From NCBI GenBank assembly GCA_963704535.1, contig OY969916.1:3224001-3288000 (forward strand): a stretch of 64,000 nucleotides of DNA. Reading direction: 5' to 3'. Positions 61,612 to 64,000 of the stretch are shown here, in pieces (position 1 is the first letter of the stretch; each line of letters begins with the position of its first letter). The notes under the pieces are model-generated. The model searched no databases, was not told where the DNA came from, and saw only the letters and a list, made by a program, of their open reading frames with translations. The translations under genes were made by a program, and so were the position numbers. The stretch comes from G963704535 sp963704535. Its GTDB lineage: Bacteria; Chloroflexota; Chloroflexia; Chloroflexales; Roseiflexaceae.

Positions 61612-62262
61612 ATGCCTGATCTAAACTTCCAGCTCGACGGGGTCGAGGTTCCACCGTTCGCCGCGACGCCGCTGCTGGCCTTCAAGCTGCGCATCACTAA
61701 TGCTGACGTCGAGGAGCCGATCCACAGCATTATGCTGCGCTGCCAGATTCAGATCGCGGCCACGCGCCGGCGCTATAGCCCGGCCGATCAGGAGCGGCTG
61801 CGCGACCTGTTTGGCGAGCCGGAGCGCTGGGGCCAGACCCTCCGCGCCATGCTCTGGACCCACGCCGGCATTGTCGTTCCGCCATTCACCGGCAGCACAG
61901 TGGTGGATCTGCCCGTACCGTGTACGTACGATTTCAACGTGGCTGCGACCAAGTATTTTTACGGGCTGGAGGACGGCGACATACCGCTCCTGTTTCTGTT
62001 CAGCGGAACAATGTTTTATGCCGCTCACGACGGCGCCTTGCAGGTTGCCCAGATCTCGTGGAGCAAAGAGGCGCCGTTCCGGCTGCCGGTGCAGAGCTGG
62101 AAGGCGATGATGGAGCATTACTACCCGAATAGCGCCTGGCTGCCGATCCACAAAGACGTGTTCGAGCGGCTGTACCAGTACAAGCGCCAGCGTGGGCTGC
62201 CGACCTGGGAGCAGGTGCTGGAGAGCCTGTTGCCGGCACTCGAAGAGGAGGTTTCAACGTGA
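61612..62262 (+). CDS. DUF6084-type hydrogenase-associated protein
   Basis: A 216-residue protein opening MPDLNFQLDGVEVPPFAATP, with HSIMLRCQIQIAATRRRYSP, MLWTHAGIVVPPFTGSTVVD and YYPNSAWLPIHKDVFERLYQ. This pattern fits DUF6084, a family tied to group 1h hydrogenase operons. The predicted fold is beta-rich; no catalytic motif is visible. Its stop overlaps the next start (GTGA at 62259-62262), so translation is coupled. A role in maturation or in docking the hydrogenase to the respiratory chain is inference. Confidence 0.7.
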   Translation: MPDLNFQLDGVEVPPFAATPLLAFKLRITNADVEEPIHSIMLRCQIQIAATRRRYSPADQERLRDLFGEPERWGQTLRAMLWTHAGIVVPPFTGSTVVDLPVPCTYDFNVAATKYFYGLEDGDIPLLFLFSGTMFYAAHDGALQVAQISWSKEAPFRLPVQSWKAMMEHYYPNSAWLPIHKDVFERLYQYKRQRGLPTWEQVLESLLPALEEEVST

Positions 62263-63332
62263 ACCTCGCGCTGGTGGAACCGATCGTCAAGGCCGTGCTC
62301 TACGAGGGGTATATGCTCTACCCCTACCGCCCGTCGTCGGTGAAGAACCGGCAGCGCTGGACGTTCGGCGGTGTGTATCCACAAGCGTATTGCACGGCGC
62401 AGGGCGGCACCGAAGCCTGGGCCACCCAGACCGAGTGCCTGGCGCTTGGCGACCGGCACCACCCGGCCGGCGCCCACCTCGATGTCGTGGTCCGGTTCCT
62501 GCATCTCATGGCCCGCGACGTGGGCGAGTTGGACGCCCCGGTGCAGGAACTGCCGAGTGACGAAGAGCCGCGCTTCCGCGCTGTGGTGGCGCTCCAGGTG
62601 GGCGAAACGCTCTTCCAAACCTGGCAGGAAGCGGTCGAGCGCGATGTCAGCATCGCCGACATCGACCTGAACGAGCTGGTCGCCGCGCCCCAGCGGCGGT
62701 CGTTCGCCTTCCCGGCGTCGCGCGCGCTGGAGCCGCTGCGTGACGAGATCGGCATGGTGGTCGGGGTGATCGTGCGCGAACAGCAGCGGCTCGAAGGCGC
62801 GGTCGAGCTGGCCGCTGAGCACGTCGGAGAGCAGGTGTTCAGGGTGACGGTACGAACGCTCAATCTCACGCCGGGGGGTAGCTTCGGCCCGGCCGAGCGC
62901 GCGGTGGCGCAGATGCGGTCGTTCGCCTCGACCCACACGATCCTGGGCGTCCGGGGCGCCCAGTTCGCCTCGCTGCTCGACCCGCCGGACCACCTGCGTG
63001 ATGCCGCCGCCGGGTGCCGGAACACCGGCTCCTGGCCGGTCCTGGTGGGCGACGAGGGCATGCGCGACATGATGCTGGCGTCGCCGATCATCCTGTATGA
63101 CTACCCGCAGATCGCGCCGGAGAGCCCCGGCGACCTGTTCGACGGAACCGAGATCGACGAGATCCTGACGCTGCGAATCATGACCATGACCGAGGACGAG
63201 AAGCGCGAGATGGGCGCAGCCGACGAGCGGGCCCGCGCGCTGCTCCAGCGCACCGAGTTACTGGGCAGCGAACAGCTTCTGGGACTGCACGGGGCCATGC
63301 GCGGTCTGCGACCGTTGAAGGAGGAGCCATGA
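62259..63332 (+). CDS. Conserved hydrogenase-operon protein of unknown function
   Basis: A 357-residue protein starting at a GTG that overlaps the previous stop. It opens with a helical block (LALVEPIVKAVLYEGYMLYP) and RPSSVKNRQRWTFGGVYP. The middle is beta-rich, with a Cys/His-poor core, and the C-terminus is helical (MTMTEDEKREMGAADERARA). The same gene position in group 1h operons is usually occupied by an unnamed protein of about this size. No enzyme motif recognised. It overlaps the next gene by ATGA. Confidence 0.68.
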   Translation: MNLALVEPIVKAVLYEGYMLYPYRPSSVKNRQRWTFGGVYPQAYCTAQGGTEAWATQTECLALGDRHHPAGAHLDVVVRFLHLMARDVGELDAPVQELPSDEEPRFRAVVALQVGETLFQTWQEAVERDVSIADIDLNELVAAPQRRSFAFPASRALEPLRDEIGMVVGVIVREQQRLEGAVELAAEHVGEQVFRVTVRTLNLTPGGSFGPAERAVAQMRSFASTHTILGVRGAQFASLLDPPDHLRDAAAGCRNTGSWPVLVGDEGMRDMMLASPIILYDYPQIAPESPGDLFDGTEIDEILTLRIMTMTEDEKREMGAADERARALLQRTELLGSEQLLGLHGAMRGLRPLKEEP

Positions 63333-63634
63333 GCGAGTGGGACGCCCTGGCGGAGAACACTCGTCTGGAGTTGATCGATGTGGGCGGGATGGTGCTCAGG
63401 CAGGGCGACCGCGTGCGGTTGCGGCCACGCGCCGGCGGCGACATCCTCGATCTGGCGTTGGCCGGGAAGACCGCCGTAATCGAGGCGATCGAGCAGGACT
63501 ACGAGAACCGGATCTACCTGGCGGTGCTGGTGGACGACGACCCAGGCAAGGATCTCGGCGCACTGCGGCAGCCCGGCCACCGCTTCTTTTTCACGCCCGA
63601 CGAGATCGAGCCGCTGAAGGAGATGAGAGATTAG
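63329..63634 (+). CDS. Small hydrogenase-operon protein of unknown function
   Basis: A 101-residue protein overlapping the previous gene by ATGA (63329-63332). GGMVLRQGDRVRLRPRAGGD and LALAGKTAVIEAIEQDYENR suggest a small beta-barrel like SH3 or KOW-type folds. It ends HRFFFTPDEIEPLKEMRD. A small barrel protein at this place could be a HypC-like or docking factor, but it lacks HypC's N-terminal Met-Cys. Function unknown. Confidence 0.65.
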   Translation: MSEWDALAENTRLELIDVGGMVLRQGDRVRLRPRAGGDILDLALAGKTAVIEAIEQDYENRIYLAVLVDDDPGKDLGALRQPGHRFFFTPDEIEPLKEMRD

Positions 63635-63647
63635 AGATTATGACGAA

Positions 63648-63709
63648 GTCAGTTGTCAGTTGTCCGTTGTCAGTTGCGCGCAACTGACAACGGACAACTG
63701 ACAACTGAC
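63648..63709. repeat. Perfect 31-bp-arm palindrome of GTTGTCAGT words
   Basis: Left arm 63648-63678 and right arm 63679-63709 are exact reverse complements with no spacer (centre GTTGCG/CGCAAC). Words GTCAGTTGTCAGTTGTCCG and their complement build the arms. It separates the small protein gene from the maturation protease gene. Confidence 0.95.
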
Positions 63710-63734
63710 AGGTTATGCAAGAGCGAGCGAATAT

Positions 63735-64000
63735 ATGTCGCAACAACGAGTTCTGATCGCCGGCATCGGAAACATCTTTCTAGGCGACGATGCCTTCGGC
63801 TCCGAAGTGGCGCAGCGTATGTCGCGGCAGGAGCTGCCGGAAGGCGTGCGCGTGGTCGATTTCGGCATCCGTGGCTGGGACCTAGCCTACGCGCTGCTCG
63901 ACGAGTACGAGGCGACGATCCTGATCGATGCGACCCCGCGTGGTGGGCGGCCCGGCACGCTCTACCTGATCGAGCCGGAGCTGGACGAGATCGACGAGAT
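63735..64000 (+). CDS. Hydrogenase maturation protease, 3' end missing
   Basis: The first 88 codons are present. LIAGIGNIFLGDDAFGSEVA is the N-terminal signature of HyaD/HoxW/HycI-type proteases, with the Ni-sensing Asp in GDDAFG. VVDFGIRGWDLAYALLDEY and ILIDATPRGG supply the second conserved Asp. It would cleave the 31-residue tail of the hydrogenase large subunit after nickel insertion. It continues beyond the window. Confidence 0.88.
   Translation, partial: MSQQRVLIAGIGNIFLGDDAFGSEVAQRMSRQELPEGVRVVDFGIRGWDLAYALLDEYEATILIDATPRGGRPGTLYLIEPELDEIDE

Noticed and set aside
1..64000. tRNA or rRNA genes, prophage or insertion sequence with transposase
   Set aside because: I searched by eye for cloverleaf ends, transposase motifs and phage structural genes and found none. 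Mobile DNA appears limited to non-coding repeat elements.

Overview
The window looks like a GC-rich bacterial chromosome segment, most plausibly from a filamentous member of the Chloroflexota (Roseiflexus/Kouleothrix-like). That is an inference from three things: the actinobacterial-type (group 1h) [NiFe] hydrogenase operon, the style of the cell-surface glycan genes, and the many intergenic palindromes made of short repeated words. No rRNA or tRNA gene or lineage marker was found to settle it.

Region 1 (1-11,071, + strand) is a phage-defence operon that fits BREX type 4: a PAPS-reductase-like BrxP (cut by the window edge), a DUF4007 protein, a small BrxF-like P-loop protein, giant BrxC, PglZ and short-form BrxL. 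Start and stop codons overlap at brxF/brxC and brxC/pglZ. No PglX methyltransferase is present, as expected for type 4, where sulfur chemistry on DNA is the suspected self mark.

Region 2 (11.5-46.8 kb, almost all - strand after 13.4 kb) is a large exopolysaccharide locus. It has the full Wzy-dependent set: a priming phosphoglycosyltransferase, a Wzx flippase, a Wzy-like polymerase and a Wzz-like chain-length protein carrying a degenerate GGDEF domain. It also has three glycosyltransferase genes (one a tandem fusion), a GDP-mannose-type 6-dehydrogenase that would supply uronic acid, a polysaccharide deacetylase, a FemAB-like acyltransferase, an asparagine-synthase-like enzyme, a heparinase II/III-family gene, three alkaline-phosphatase/sulfatase-superfamily enzymes and seven distinct sulfotransferases. 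Together these predict a heavily sulfated, uronate-containing, glycosaminoglycan-like polymer.

Region 3 (46.8-55 kb, + strand) has visibly lower GC and looks acquired. It holds a threonyl-tRNA synthetase lacking the TGS domain, a second ThrRS-like protein without editing domain and with a Zn-binding Cys replaced by Asp, a nucleotidyltransferase, and an ECF transporter (S, T and fused A components). T and A are each broken by one frameshift.

Region 4 (55-64 kb) has a DUF72 gene, then a group 1h high-affinity [NiFe] hydrogenase operon: small and large subunits, NifU-like protein, DUF5947, DUF6084, two unassigned proteins and a maturation protease cut by the window end.

Two other patterns run through the window. 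First, intergenic spaces are filled with two families of palindromic repeats: a G/C-block stem-loop element that in places has MITE-like ends, and long hairpins whose arms are runs of 7-10 bp words. Second, at least six genes are interrupted by a single frameshift or stop. That means either pseudogenisation or residual assembly error, and it must be resolved before these genes are used. Domain names are assigned by reading the protein sequence, not by database search.
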